Source: Oligoflexia bacterium (GTDB lineage Bacteria > Bdellovibrionota > Bacteriovoracia > Bacteriovoracales > Bacteriovoracaceae). From it: a DNA stretch of 64,000 nt. The stretch is from the NCBI GenBank assembly GCA_015232355.1, contig JADFZW010000009.1, positions 1-64,000 on the forward strand, written 5' to 3'. A program made the translations under genes and the position numbers. Below the pieces are notes generated by a model. The model worked only from the letters and a program-made list of their open reading frames with translations. It was not told the DNA's origin and ran no database searches. Shown here in pieces: positions 36,582 to 44,709 of the stretch; position 1 is the first letter of the stretch, and each line of letters opens with the position of its first letter.

Positions 36582-37601
36582 CTAAAGTTTCTCTATAACT
36601 CTTAGTTTAGCACTTCTTGAGCGTAAATTATTTTTTATTTCTTCTTCGGAAGGGACGATAGGTTTTTTGGTTAAAATTGAGCATTTCTCTTCGTTTTTAG
36701 CTTTGATCTCTTTGAAGGTTTCTTTTACAATTCTATCCTCAAGAGAGTGAAAACTGATGCAGATTAATCGACCATTAATAGCGAGCAAGTCAAATAATTT
36801 TGGAAGGGTGTCTTTGAGAATACTAAGTTCACGATTGACCAATAATCGGAGTGCTTGAAAAGTTCTGGTAGCGGGGTGGATGTGTTTACTTTTTTTTCGG
36901 CCATGGCCAAGGCCATATCTTAATTTTGGTGGATAACTATGAAAAATAATATTTTCTAACTCAGCGGTCGTTTCAATTGCTTTGATTCTTCTCTTTTCAA
37001 CTATAGCGGATGCTATTCTATTGGCAAATCGATCCTCTCCATATTCACTAATTACTTTTACTAATTCATCTTTGGATAAGGTGTTTAGATAGTAAGCTGC
37101 TGTAGGGATAGAATCATCTGAGTAATTCATCCGCATATCTAAGGGGGCATCACCACGAAAAGATAATCCTCTTTCGACAGTATCTAGCTGATGAGAGGAG
37201 ACACCCAAATCTAAAAGTATCCCAGAAAAACCATTTGAAAAATCGTTAATGTGATTTTGTACAAACTCAGGGAAGTGGCCAAAATTCAAATGAATTAATT
37301 CAATTTGTTTTTCTAAAGAGAGCTCTTTTATTTTAGTTTTGCCATTTGAAATAGCATCAGGGTCTTGGTCAAAAGCGATAATACGAGCATGGCGAGCATG
37401 GGGAGTATTGTGAGCATAAATATTTTCAAGAAGAGAGATAGAGTGCCCACCACCTCCAAAAGTTAAATCTGCAAAATGGTGGCATGTGATCTCTGATTTA
37501 TTACGGTTGTCGTTGTATAAGAGATCATTTTCAGTCAAATAATTTATCACCTCATTTTTGAGTACTGAAGTGTGAATTTTGTAATCATAAGAAGGAGTCA
37601 T
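36582..37601 (-). CDS. rsmH: 16S rRNA m4C1402 methyltransferase
   Basis: RsmH (MraW) methylates cytosine 1402 of 16S rRNA. HTSVLKNEVI near the start, DLTFGGGGHS as the SAM loop, AFDQDPDAI, LLDLGVSSHQLD and RGLSFRGDAPLDMRM are diagnostic. Length 339 is a little above usual, with a short insert after residue 30. It leads the local dcw group; no mraZ gene precedes it, mtnP does. Confidence 0.96.
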   Translation of the reverse strand: MTPSYDYKIHTSVLKNEVINYLTENDLLYNDNRNKSEITCHHFADLTFGGGGHSISLLENIYAHNTPHARHARIIAFDQDPDAISNGKTKIKELSLEKQIELIHLNFGHFPEFVQNHINDFSNGFSGILLDLGVSSHQLDTVERGLSFRGDAPLDMRMNYSDDSIPTAAYYLNTLSKDELVKVISEYGEDRFANRIASAIVEKRRIKAIETTAELENIIFHSYPPKLRYGLGHGRKKSKHIHPATRTFQALRLLVNRELSILKDTLPKLFDLLAINGRLICISFHSLEDRIVKETFKEIKAKNEEKCSILTKKPIVPSEEEIKNNLRSRSAKLRVIEKL

Positions 37602-37626
37602 TGTTATTTTTTAATTTTTAAATTTA

Positions 37627-38520
37627 TTAATTTGTTAGTACGTTTATTATTTCAAGGTGGCGTTGGTTTAATTTTTCTTTTGAGGTCATAACTACATTCA
37701 TATTTTCTTGAGTGAAGGAGATAGGATTTGTGGACATCTCGGGGATTAATTCCAAAATTAATTTTTGTATTGATTTAGTATTTGAGTCTACCACTTTCAT
37801 AATTTCTTCAACCGTACAATGTTCCTCTTTCCAACAGTCGTAATCTGTAACCATTGCAACAGTTGCATATGCCATCCCTGCTTCTTTTGCCAAATATGCT
37901 TCAGGAATATTAGTCATTCCAATGACAGACATTCCAAAAGAGCGATAGATATTTGACTCTGCTTTAGAAGAAAATTGAGGACCTTCGATACAGATATATG
38001 CGCCACCAACAGAGTGATCAATGCCGACTTTTTTACAGGTGTCTGCAATCTGTCTTTGCAATCCTAACTCTATAGGATTTGCGGCAGAGACATGTCCAAC
38101 CATTCCGTCACCAAAAAAACTACGTTCACGTTTTCCTTTAGTCCAATCTACAAATTGAGAGGGAAGAACAAACATTTTAGGGGGTAACTCCTCTTTTAGT
38201 GAACCAACGGCAGAGACAGAGACTAAGTATTTTACTCCCATTTTTTTTAGAGCAAATATATTTGCACGATAGTTGATTTCAGAAGGAGAGATTGTGTGTC
38301 CAACTCCATGTCTTGGAAGAAAACAAAAAGTATAGCTTCGACCATTTCTTTCCATAGTTAATTCGCTAATGGCGCCACTTGGGTTACCATAGGGAGTCTT
38401 AACTTCATGATGCTTTACAACTTTTATTCCATCAACTTTATAGACACCACTGCCTCCAATGATACCGATTGTAATATTGTTTTTGTTGTTACAGTTGTTA
38501 TTGCTTGTGCAATTGCTCAT
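37627..38520 (-). CDS. mtnP: 5'-methylthioadenosine phosphorylase
   Basis: Splits methylthioadenosine with phosphate in methionine salvage and polyamine metabolism. GIIGGSGVY, the phosphate loop FLPRHGVGH, FVDWTKGK, CIEGPQFSSKAES and MTNIPEAYLAKEAG identify the MTAP branch of the PNP family. Residues 1-14 are an Asn/Cys run from a short repeat. It is the first gene of the leftward group; the gap to rsmH is 25 bases. Confidence 0.95.
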   Translation of the reverse strand: MSNCTSNNNCNNKNNITIGIIGGSGVYKVDGIKVVKHHEVKTPYGNPSGAISELTMERNGRSYTFCFLPRHGVGHTISPSEINYRANIFALKKMGVKYLVSVSAVGSLKEELPPKMFVLPSQFVDWTKGKRERSFFGDGMVGHVSAANPIELGLQRQIADTCKKVGIDHSVGGAYICIEGPQFSSKAESNIYRSFGMSVIGMTNIPEAYLAKEAGMAYATVAMVTDYDCWKEEHCTVEEIMKVVDSNTKSIQKLILELIPEMSTNPISFTQENMNVVMTSKEKLNQRHLEIINVLTN

Positions 38521-38842
38521 TGTTAAATCTCCGTTAGATTTTTTGGTTACTTTTTCGGTTACGAATATAGGTTATACTATTTATTTATAAATTATGTTTA
38601 TAATTTTCTGATATAAAACACTCAACAATATCTTAAAGAATAGTAATGATAAATTAAATTTTTTATATTTTACTACGCAAATAAATATGGTAATTAATTT
38701 TACCAGTGTTTTTTACTCAATTTGCAATGAATAAAGTGCGTGGCGTATGGCCACTGATATTTTTTTAAGATCAAATTAGAATTAGATTATTTTTTTTTTT
38801 TTTTAGTTTTTTAGTTTTTATGTTTTTTTAGGAGCTTTAATA
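38521..38842. promoter_or_regulatory. Divergent spacer between mtnP and the cupin gene
   Basis: 322 AT-rich bases between head-to-head genes, so two promoters are expected here. GGTTATACT near 38571-38579 could be a rightward -10 box, but I do not trust it strongly. A run of 15 T lies at 38790-38804. The rightward gene has AGGAG ten bases before its ATG. I see no RNA gene. Confidence 0.4.
38790..38804 (+). repeat. Poly-T tract upstream of the cupin gene
   Basis: Fifteen consecutive T, 38 bases before the start codon, between the probable promoter and the ribosome site. Homopolymers this long slip readily during replication. Confidence 0.8.
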
Positions 38843-39139
38843 ATGAACGATCAAAAGACGACGGCAAAGACGATGAAGATTATGATCAATCAACCATCAG
38901 AAGAACGTCTTCAAGAATTAGGAATAAAAAATTGGGAAAAGTGGGAATGTGGTCCATCTACTTTTGATTGGGAGTACTCGCAGGAAGAGGTAGCTTATGT
39001 ATTTACAGGAAAAGCAGTAGTAAAAACTGAGTGGGAAGAGTTGGAAATTAATTCTGGGGATTTAGTTGTATTTCCTAAGGGACTTAAGTGCAATTGGAGA
39101 GTGATTGTATCACTTAAAAAGGTCTATAAGTTCAATTAA
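38843..39139 (+). CDS. Small cupin protein (DUF861/cupin_3 type)
   Basis: A 98-residue single-domain beta barrel. KWECGPSTFDWEYSQEEVAYVFTGKA and INSGDLVVFPKGL are the hallmark strands of this cupin group, whose members are often of unknown function or act on ureidoglycolate and related molecules. It lacks the classical His-rich metal motif. A good AGGAG site precedes ATG. It stands alone before the flagellin gene. Confidence 0.88.
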   Translation: MNDQKTTAKTMKIMINQPSEERLQELGIKNWEKWECGPSTFDWEYSQEEVAYVFTGKAVVKTEWEELEINSGDLVVFPKGLKCNWRVIVSLKKVYKFN

Positions 39140-39270
39140 AAATTTCAAATAACAAATACAAATAATAATCAATAAAAATAATTTACCCCCAAAAAACACA
39201 TCGGAACTTGTCGATTTTACAAGAAAAATCAAAAATAAAAAATTTTTTTTAAATTAGTTAATTAAATAAC

Positions 39271-39297
39271 TAAAGTAATTTTTCATTTAAACGAATA
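39271..39297 (+). promoter_or_regulatory. Candidate sigma28 promoter for flagellin
   Basis: TAAAGTAA, then 11 bases, then AACGAATA resembles the flagellar sigma28 consensus TAAAGTTT-N11-GCCGATAA with correct spacing. It is about 145 bases before the flagellin start, leaving a long leader. It is the only good match seen in this 300-base gap, which otherwise shows no gene. Confidence 0.45.
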
Positions 39298-39442
39298 GTA
39301 AAGCAGTCAAGATTGTAGTTGACGAAAGTACTTAGGTTCAGCTTAGAGGAGTTAAGAGGGTTTTAGAGGATTAAAGATTTTAAAATAATATATTGCATGG
39401 TCGATCAAAGTGGCCAGCAGAGGAAGAAAGAAGGGGGAAAGA

Positions 39443-40282
39443 ATGGGACTACGAATTTTATCTAACATCGCTTCTCAGGATGTTCAAAGAAACTTGAGAG
39501 CAACAGGAATGAAAGCAGATGCAGATTTATCAAGATTATCTTCAGGTAAACGTATTACAAAATCAGCAGATGATGCCGCTGGATTAGCAATTGCCACTAA
39601 CTTGGATGCTCAGACCAGAGGTTTAAGACAAGCTACCAGAAATGCTAATGATGGTATTTCACTCGTGCAAACCGCAGAAGGTGGTTTGAATGAGGTTACA
39701 AACATTTTAATTCGTTTGCGTGAGTTATCTGTTCAAGCAGCATCAGATACAGTTGGTGATAATGAAAGACAGCTGTTAAATTCAGAGTATCAGAGCTTGA
39801 TTACAGAGGTTGATCGAATTTCTGAGGCCACAACTTTTAACGGTACACCACTTTTAAATGGTAACTCCGGTAAAGGTACTCTAGAATTTCATGTTGGTGC
39901 TTTCGGAGGTGAACAAAATAAGATTAAGTTCGATGCAGATGCCGCTAACGCTTCTTCAGATGCTCTAGGTATTTCTGGATTAACAGTTGATGAAAGAAGT
40001 GCTGCTAATGATTCAATTGAACGAATTGATAATGCTATTAAGAATGCAAGTACTGTACGCGCGCAACTTGGTTCTGTTCAAAGTCGTTTGCAATCAACTG
40101 TTTCTAACTTGGAAATTCAAACAATCAACCAGGACTCTGCAAGATCAGTTATTCAAGATGTGGATGTTGCTCAGGCAACTGCAAATCTAGCATCATCTAG
40201 CGTGTTGAAGGCAGCTGGTATTGCAACATTAGCACAAGCAAATAATATTCCATTTGCTGCATTAAAGTTAATCGGAAACTAA
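39443..40282 (+). CDS. fliC: Flagellin
   Basis: The filament subunit, 279 residues. The N-terminal D0/D1 part shows LSSGKRITKSADDAAGLAIA and ANDGISLVQTAEG; the C-terminal helix ends NIPFAALKLIGN. Between them is only a short variable part, so the exposed D2/D3 domains are missing and the filament should be thin-surfaced. I start at ATG 39443, with AAGGGGG seven bases ahead, not at the upstream GTG 39410. Export chaperone FliS and cap FliD genes lie about 10 kb away on the other strand. Confidence 0.96.
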   Translation: MGLRILSNIASQDVQRNLRATGMKADADLSRLSSGKRITKSADDAAGLAIATNLDAQTRGLRQATRNANDGISLVQTAEGGLNEVTNILIRLRELSVQAASDTVGDNERQLLNSEYQSLITEVDRISEATTFNGTPLLNGNSGKGTLEFHVGAFGGEQNKIKFDADAANASSDALGISGLTVDERSAANDSIERIDNAIKNASTVRAQLGSVQSRLQSTVSNLEIQTINQDSARSVIQDVDVAQATANLASSSVLKAAGIATLAQANNIPFAALKLIGN

Positions 40283-40294
40283 TTTCTATTAGTT
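40277..40294 (+). terminator. Possible terminator hairpin at the flagellin stop
   Basis: AACTAAT and ATTAGTT are perfect 7-base arms with a TTCT loop, including the stop codon, followed by an A/T-rich stretch of ATTTTAATT-type repeats. The stem is AT-only, so termination would be weak. Confidence 0.35.
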
Positions 40295-40469
40295 CAATTA
40301 TTTTAATTATTTTAATTATTTTAATTATTTTGATTATTAAATATTCTCTATATCAGCTATCCAGCTATCAGTTCTATTAACAATATCTACTGGTAGCTGT
40401 CAGCTGATGAAAACAAATCAGATCATTTTTTTATGTAGTAATTTTTAAGAAGGCGAAGGAATTTGCATT

Positions 40470-41237
40470 ATGAGCATGGCAATTATTTCAGATGTACATG
40501 CAAAAGAGAGTGACAGCGAAGAATATAAATTACTGCTTCGATTTTTAAAACATAAAAAAACCACGGAAGCACGAGAGATATTTTTACTTGGTGATATCTT
40601 TGAATTCATGTGTGGTAGAAGGTCGCTCTACTATCAAAAATTTAGCGAGTATTTTGATATTTTAGCATCTCTTATTAAGGAAGGAAGAGTTATTCACTAT
40701 TTTGAAGGTAATCATGATTTTCATTTAAAAGAGTTGTATGCGAATTATTTTAAATTAAAAAATATTAATACTAATGATATTGGAAATTTTAAGATTCATT
40801 ATGGAGCGCTAGAGTTAGAGCGATTTGGAAAAAAATTTATGTTTGCTCATGGAGATGAGATTTTTTTTGATGGGGTTATCTATCCTATATATAAAAAAAC
40901 AATTATGTCATTTCCAATAAAAAAAGCGATGCAAGTGATACCAGATGATGTTCTTGATACCTTAGGAGAAATTGCATCCAATCTATCTAAGGGTATTAGG
41001 AGAAGAAAAAATTTGGACTACTCATTTATTAGAAATAATTTTAGAGATAAAGTTGCATTGCTGGCAACTAAAAAAAAGTATGATGTAGTGGTGTTGGGAC
41101 ATGTGCATGTACAAGACAATTTTGTAAGTGATATAAAAAATTTTCAATATCAATACTTAAATAATGGTCATATAACAGAGACGCATTCATTTATCTATAT
41201 ATCAGATGAAGGTAGAGAAGAGTTCGTAAGGATTTAA
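40470..41237 (+). CDS. lpxH: UDP-2,3-diacylglucosamine hydrolase-like metallophosphatase
   Basis: A calcineurin-fold phosphoesterase of 255 residues with the dimetal motifs SDVH (about 7-10), LGDIFEF, GNHD, AHGDEI and GHVHV. The layout matches LpxH, which removes UMP from UDP-diacylglucosamine in lipid A synthesis. No other lpx gene is near, so a related phosphatase role remains possible. ATG codons two residues apart make the exact start uncertain. Confidence 0.75.
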   Translation: MSMAIISDVHAKESDSEEYKLLLRFLKHKKTTEAREIFLLGDIFEFMCGRRSLYYQKFSEYFDILASLIKEGRVIHYFEGNHDFHLKELYANYFKLKNINTNDIGNFKIHYGALELERFGKKFMFAHGDEIFFDGVIYPIYKKTIMSFPIKKAMQVIPDDVLDTLGEIASNLSKGIRRRKNLDYSFIRNNFRDKVALLATKKKYDVVVLGHVHVQDNFVSDIKNFQYQYLNNGHITETHSFIYISDEGREEFVRI

Positions 41238-41292
41238 CTTAGTTGTTACGTTACATTTAGTTTCCTTGTCTTAGATGTTTTATATTTTTTTG

Positions 41293-41306
41293 TAGTTCAT
41301 GAACTA
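41293..41306. other. Perfect 14-base palindrome between convergent genes
   Basis: TAGTTCATGAACTA lies between the ends of the lpxH-like and recN genes. It has no T-tract on either side that would make it a clear intrinsic terminator. Confidence 0.4.
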
Positions 41307-41318
41307 AACTCCAGAATG

Positions 41319-43082
41319 TTACTCAAGGATTAACATTGATTTGATCTCTTTATCTTTTTTTATTCCAGATACCTCTTTAATTAGAGAAAGAGTTCGCTTG
41401 AGTGTAGTGGAGTTATCCATTTCATAGTCTTTTGATACGACAATTAATTTATCTGCAGAGTGGGCCACTTGTGGTAGGTGGGTAATTGCTATAACTTGTG
41501 AGTTTTGAGCAACTTTAAAGAGTGCTTTCCCGATATTTATAGCAGTCTCTCCTCCAATTCCCGCATCGATTTCATCAAACAAAAAGATGGAAATTAAATC
41601 TTTCGTGGAAAGAGTTTGTCTTAATGCCAGAAGTATTCTAGATAATTCTCCTCCAGAAATAATATCTTTTAAAATGTGATATCCTTCGCCAGGATTAGTT
41701 TCAACTAAAAATTTTATTTCTGAAAGACCATATTCATTTAGAATTGGTTGTTGATTTTGATTTTGATGTTGATTTTGATTTTTCTCTGTGATCATATCTA
41801 CTACGATATCAATAGTTGCTTCCTCCATTTTGAGCAAATGAATTTCAGAGGTAAGAATTTTTGATAAAGACACAGCAACTTTTTTACGTTTGTTATGTAA
41901 ATCCAAAGCAACTTCAAATAATGCTTTTTCGTTTGAGTTAATTTTATTGGCAAGGTTGTTGATTTGATCTTCAATACTTTCAAATTGAGTCATTTCATCT
42001 TCAATTGTTTTTTTAAACTTAAGAACATTTTCAATAGTTGGACCATGTTTAGCTTTGATTTTTTGATAGAGATCAAGGCGTTCGAGGATCTCTTGCAACT
42101 CTTGTTCGCTCTGAGCGGAGGAGATGTCCATATTACTTCCCAACTCTTTGTTCAAAATAAAAGATACTTCATTTAGATTTTCTTGAGCACTGGAGAGTAG
42201 GGATAATAGGGATAAAACATTTCCATTTTCTAAAGCAAGATCGCTATTTTGTTCACAAAGAGAAGCAGCTTTTTTAACGAGCGTGAGTGCTGGATAATTG
42301 GCACGACCGTGGCCGGATGTTGAGTTGTCTACATCAATATCAGATTCTGAAATGAGGTTTAATATTTTTTTTATAGTTTCAACTTGCTTTTCAAGATTAC
42401 TAAGAAAAATTTTTCTTTTTAATAAGTTATCTTCATCTTCAACACTAGGATTGAGATAATTAATCTCATTTAATTGAAAATGTAGATAATCCATCCTTTG
42501 ATTTTTTTCGTTAGAGATTTGTTTTAGATTTTGCAGTTCTTTTTTTAAATTTTTTTGAGTTTCAAAATCCTCTTGAAATTTTTTCCTATGGAGGGTCAAA
42601 TCTCCATACTGATCTAAAAGTTTTAGTTGATAACTTGTTTGTAAAAGTTTTTGATTCTCAAACTGACCAACAAAATCAATAAAACGATTGGAAAAATTTA
42701 TTAAGGTTTCACTGTTAACACTGCTATAGTTCAAGTAAGATTTGGTAGGGGCATTGGCATAGATTATTCTTTTGATGATTATTTCATTGATGTTATTGCT
42801 ATCGGTAGGAAATCCTAGTTGATCCAGATATTTTTTTACATATAAATCTTCGCAATAAAAGATTGCTTCCACTGTAGCAAAAGGTGCATCTTTTCTGATT
42901 AATTTTTTATCTGCGCGAGCACCTAGAATTATTTCAATAGCATTTATTATCAAACTTTTTCCCGAACCAGTTTCACCTACTATAGCATTAAAGCGTTTAT
43001 CAAATTTGATCTCCTGATGGTGAAAGGTGGCCCAATTATGTAAATTGAGAGTGTGTAGATAGAGAGGGTGTTTAGCGGCCAT
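41319..43082 (-). CDS. recN: DNA repair ATPase RecN
   Basis: An SMC-like protein for double-strand break repair, 587 residues. FNAIVGETGSGKS (Walker A at 36-43), a long central coiled coil, then ISGGELSRILLALR and FLFDEIDAGIGG. A NQNQHQNQNQQ run is inserted before the C-terminal ATPase half. It overlaps the upstream nadK gene by 11 bases, a pairing seen in other bacteria. Confidence 0.96.
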   Translation of the reverse strand: MAAKHPLYLHTLNLHNWATFHHQEIKFDKRFNAIVGETGSGKSLIINAIEIILGARADKKLIRKDAPFATVEAIFYCEDLYVKKYLDQLGFPTDSNNINEIIIKRIIYANAPTKSYLNYSSVNSETLINFSNRFIDFVGQFENQKLLQTSYQLKLLDQYGDLTLHRKKFQEDFETQKNLKKELQNLKQISNEKNQRMDYLHFQLNEINYLNPSVEDEDNLLKRKIFLSNLEKQVETIKKILNLISESDIDVDNSTSGHGRANYPALTLVKKAASLCEQNSDLALENGNVLSLLSLLSSAQENLNEVSFILNKELGSNMDISSAQSEQELQEILERLDLYQKIKAKHGPTIENVLKFKKTIEDEMTQFESIEDQINNLANKINSNEKALFEVALDLHNKRKKVAVSLSKILTSEIHLLKMEEATIDIVVDMITEKNQNQHQNQNQQPILNEYGLSEIKFLVETNPGEGYHILKDIISGGELSRILLALRQTLSTKDLISIFLFDEIDAGIGGETAINIGKALFKVAQNSQVIAITHLPQVAHSADKLIVVSKDYEMDNSTTLKRTLSLIKEVSGIKKDKEIKSMLILE

Positions 43083-44034
43083 GGAAAAATTTCTCTTTAA
43101 GTGTGTTGTAATAATTTCTAGTTGGATTTTTAATCAACTTAACGAATTTATTTTTGTGTTTGCGAATAACAATGGTATCACCAGTTTGAATAGGAATTAC
43201 GCTTTGGCCATCCAAAGTTAAAATAACATTTTTTGCATCACTGGTAGGATGGATGGTAAGTCGATTTTTATCGGAGATAACCATCGATCGATAAGTTAAA
43301 CCATGTGGGCAAATAGGTGTTAAGATAAATGCTTTAACCTTTGGATGTGTTATTGGTCCGCCTGCGGAGAGGGAGTATGCGGTTGAACCAATTGGAGAAC
43401 TGATAATCAGTCCATCACCAAAGAGATTGTAGATGTGTTGCTTGCTGCTTTCAAGGGAGAGTGTGAACATTCTAGAAATATGCTCTCTGGTGAATACAGC
43501 ATCGTTAATAAAAAGTTCTTTGGATTTTAACTCTTTTTTTTCGTTATAAACTCGAATTAAATAAAGGTTAATGGAAAAAAATTTTGATTCACCTTGAAAG
43601 ACAATGTTCAAATTCTTAAATATATTGTCAGTGGAAAATTCAGTTAAAAAACCAAGACGGCCCAAATTTACTCCAAAGATTGGAGGAGAATTTAAAGGTG
43701 CTTTTCTGCAAATATTTATTAGAGTTCCATCTCCTCCTAAAGTTATAATTAAATCGGAAGAGCGATATTTATCTCGTTCAGAGATAAATAGAATTTTATT
43801 TAAAAGATGATCTTTGTTGTCGCGTAAAAAGATTTGATGAATCCTAGATTTCTCTCTTAAAAGAAATTGCGGGACAGAGTTTCGTTCTAAAAGCCATTCG
43901 GTAAGTGTGACAACAATAGCGGAGATGGTTTCAGAGTTTTTTGGACGTAATACTATAGTAACATTTTTAAGGATAGGTTTTAGTGTTGCTTTTGTTGTGG
44001 TTGCTGTTGTTGTTTGTGTTGTTGGTAAGTTCAT
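43072..44034 (-). CDS. nadK: NAD kinase
   Basis: Phosphorylates NAD+ to NADP+. The active site GGDGT is at 100-104; FGVNLGRLGFLTEF, then GDGLIISSPIGSTAYSLSAGGPI, are standard. Length 320 includes a Thr-rich N-terminus (TTQTTTATTTKAT) derived from a short repeat. It ends inside recN. The gap to the next gene upstream is 60 bases. Confidence 0.96.
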   Translation of the reverse strand: MNLPTTQTTTATTTKATLKPILKNVTIVLRPKNSETISAIVVTLTEWLLERNSVPQFLLREKSRIHQIFLRDNKDHLLNKILFISERDKYRSSDLIITLGGDGTLINICRKAPLNSPPIFGVNLGRLGFLTEFSTDNIFKNLNIVFQGESKFFSINLYLIRVYNEKKELKSKELFINDAVFTREHISRMFTLSLESSKQHIYNLFGDGLIISSPIGSTAYSLSAGGPITHPKVKAFILTPICPHGLTYRSMVISDKNRLTIHPTSDAKNVILTLDGQSVIPIQTGDTIVIRKHKNKFVKLIKNPTRNYYNTLKEKFFHGR

Positions 44035-44094
44035 AGGTGGAGTATCTACCTAAATTAGAGGATATTAAACCATTATTAAATGATTTATTAAATA

Positions 44095-44709
44095 TTAGAT
44101 TATTTTTTTTAATTTTGGAATCATATCGCTTATCCATTTTTGTAAATTACTAACCAAATTCTTTTCCAAGAGGTCACTTATTTGAACATTATCATTATTT
44201 TTCTTGGCGGTTAATAATGTTTTAAGCGTGGTTAAAAGATCAAGCTCGAGAGCATGAAATTCTTCATTAATAGGTGGATTACTACTAATGTGTTGTTCCA
44301 GAGATTTATTGATGATGCTCATGCTGTAAATGAAAGTATTGATCTGTTCTATCATGTCAATAAATAAACCATATGATTGGTTTGCATCGTCACTTCGATA
44401 GAGCTCAGATATTTTATTGATAGTAACGATGGTGTTGTTTAGATGGTTTTCACATGAAACTAAAGTATCAAAGATTAGCTGAGGTCTATCTTGAACGGAA
44501 AAATTAATATGATTGTGGCCATCGATTAGTGTATTGTGAATGATTTTGATATCATTGTTTGGAACAGGAACGTTGTCTAACTCAATTTTAGTTATGACTT
44601 CGTTTTCATTTAAGTAATTAGTGAGTAGAAAATCGACGATTTCATAGAGAGTGGATTTGGGTTCAAAGTTGTGTTCAAGTTTGTTTGAGTTAATTGTAAT
44701 TTGTGTCAA
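44095..44709 (-). CDS. Hypothetical protein of the flagellar glycosylation block
   Basis: 204 residues. The first 75 resemble a small ubiquitin-like beta fold in spacing (MTQITINSNK, then IVDFLLTNYL), but this is only an impression. The rest is helical (DMIEQINTFIYSMSIINKSL). I cannot name a family. It overlaps the GT9 gene by 4 bases, so the products are probably made together. Confidence 0.55.
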   Translation of the reverse strand: MTQITINSNKLEHNFEPKSTLYEIVDFLLTNYLNENEVITKIELDNVPVPNNDIKIIHNTLIDGHNHINFSVQDRPQLIFDTLVSCENHLNNTIVTINKISELYRSDDANQSYGLFIDMIEQINTFIYSMSIINKSLEQHISSNPPINEEFHALELDLLTTLKTLLTAKKNNDNVQISDLLEKNLVSNLQKWISDMIPKLKKII

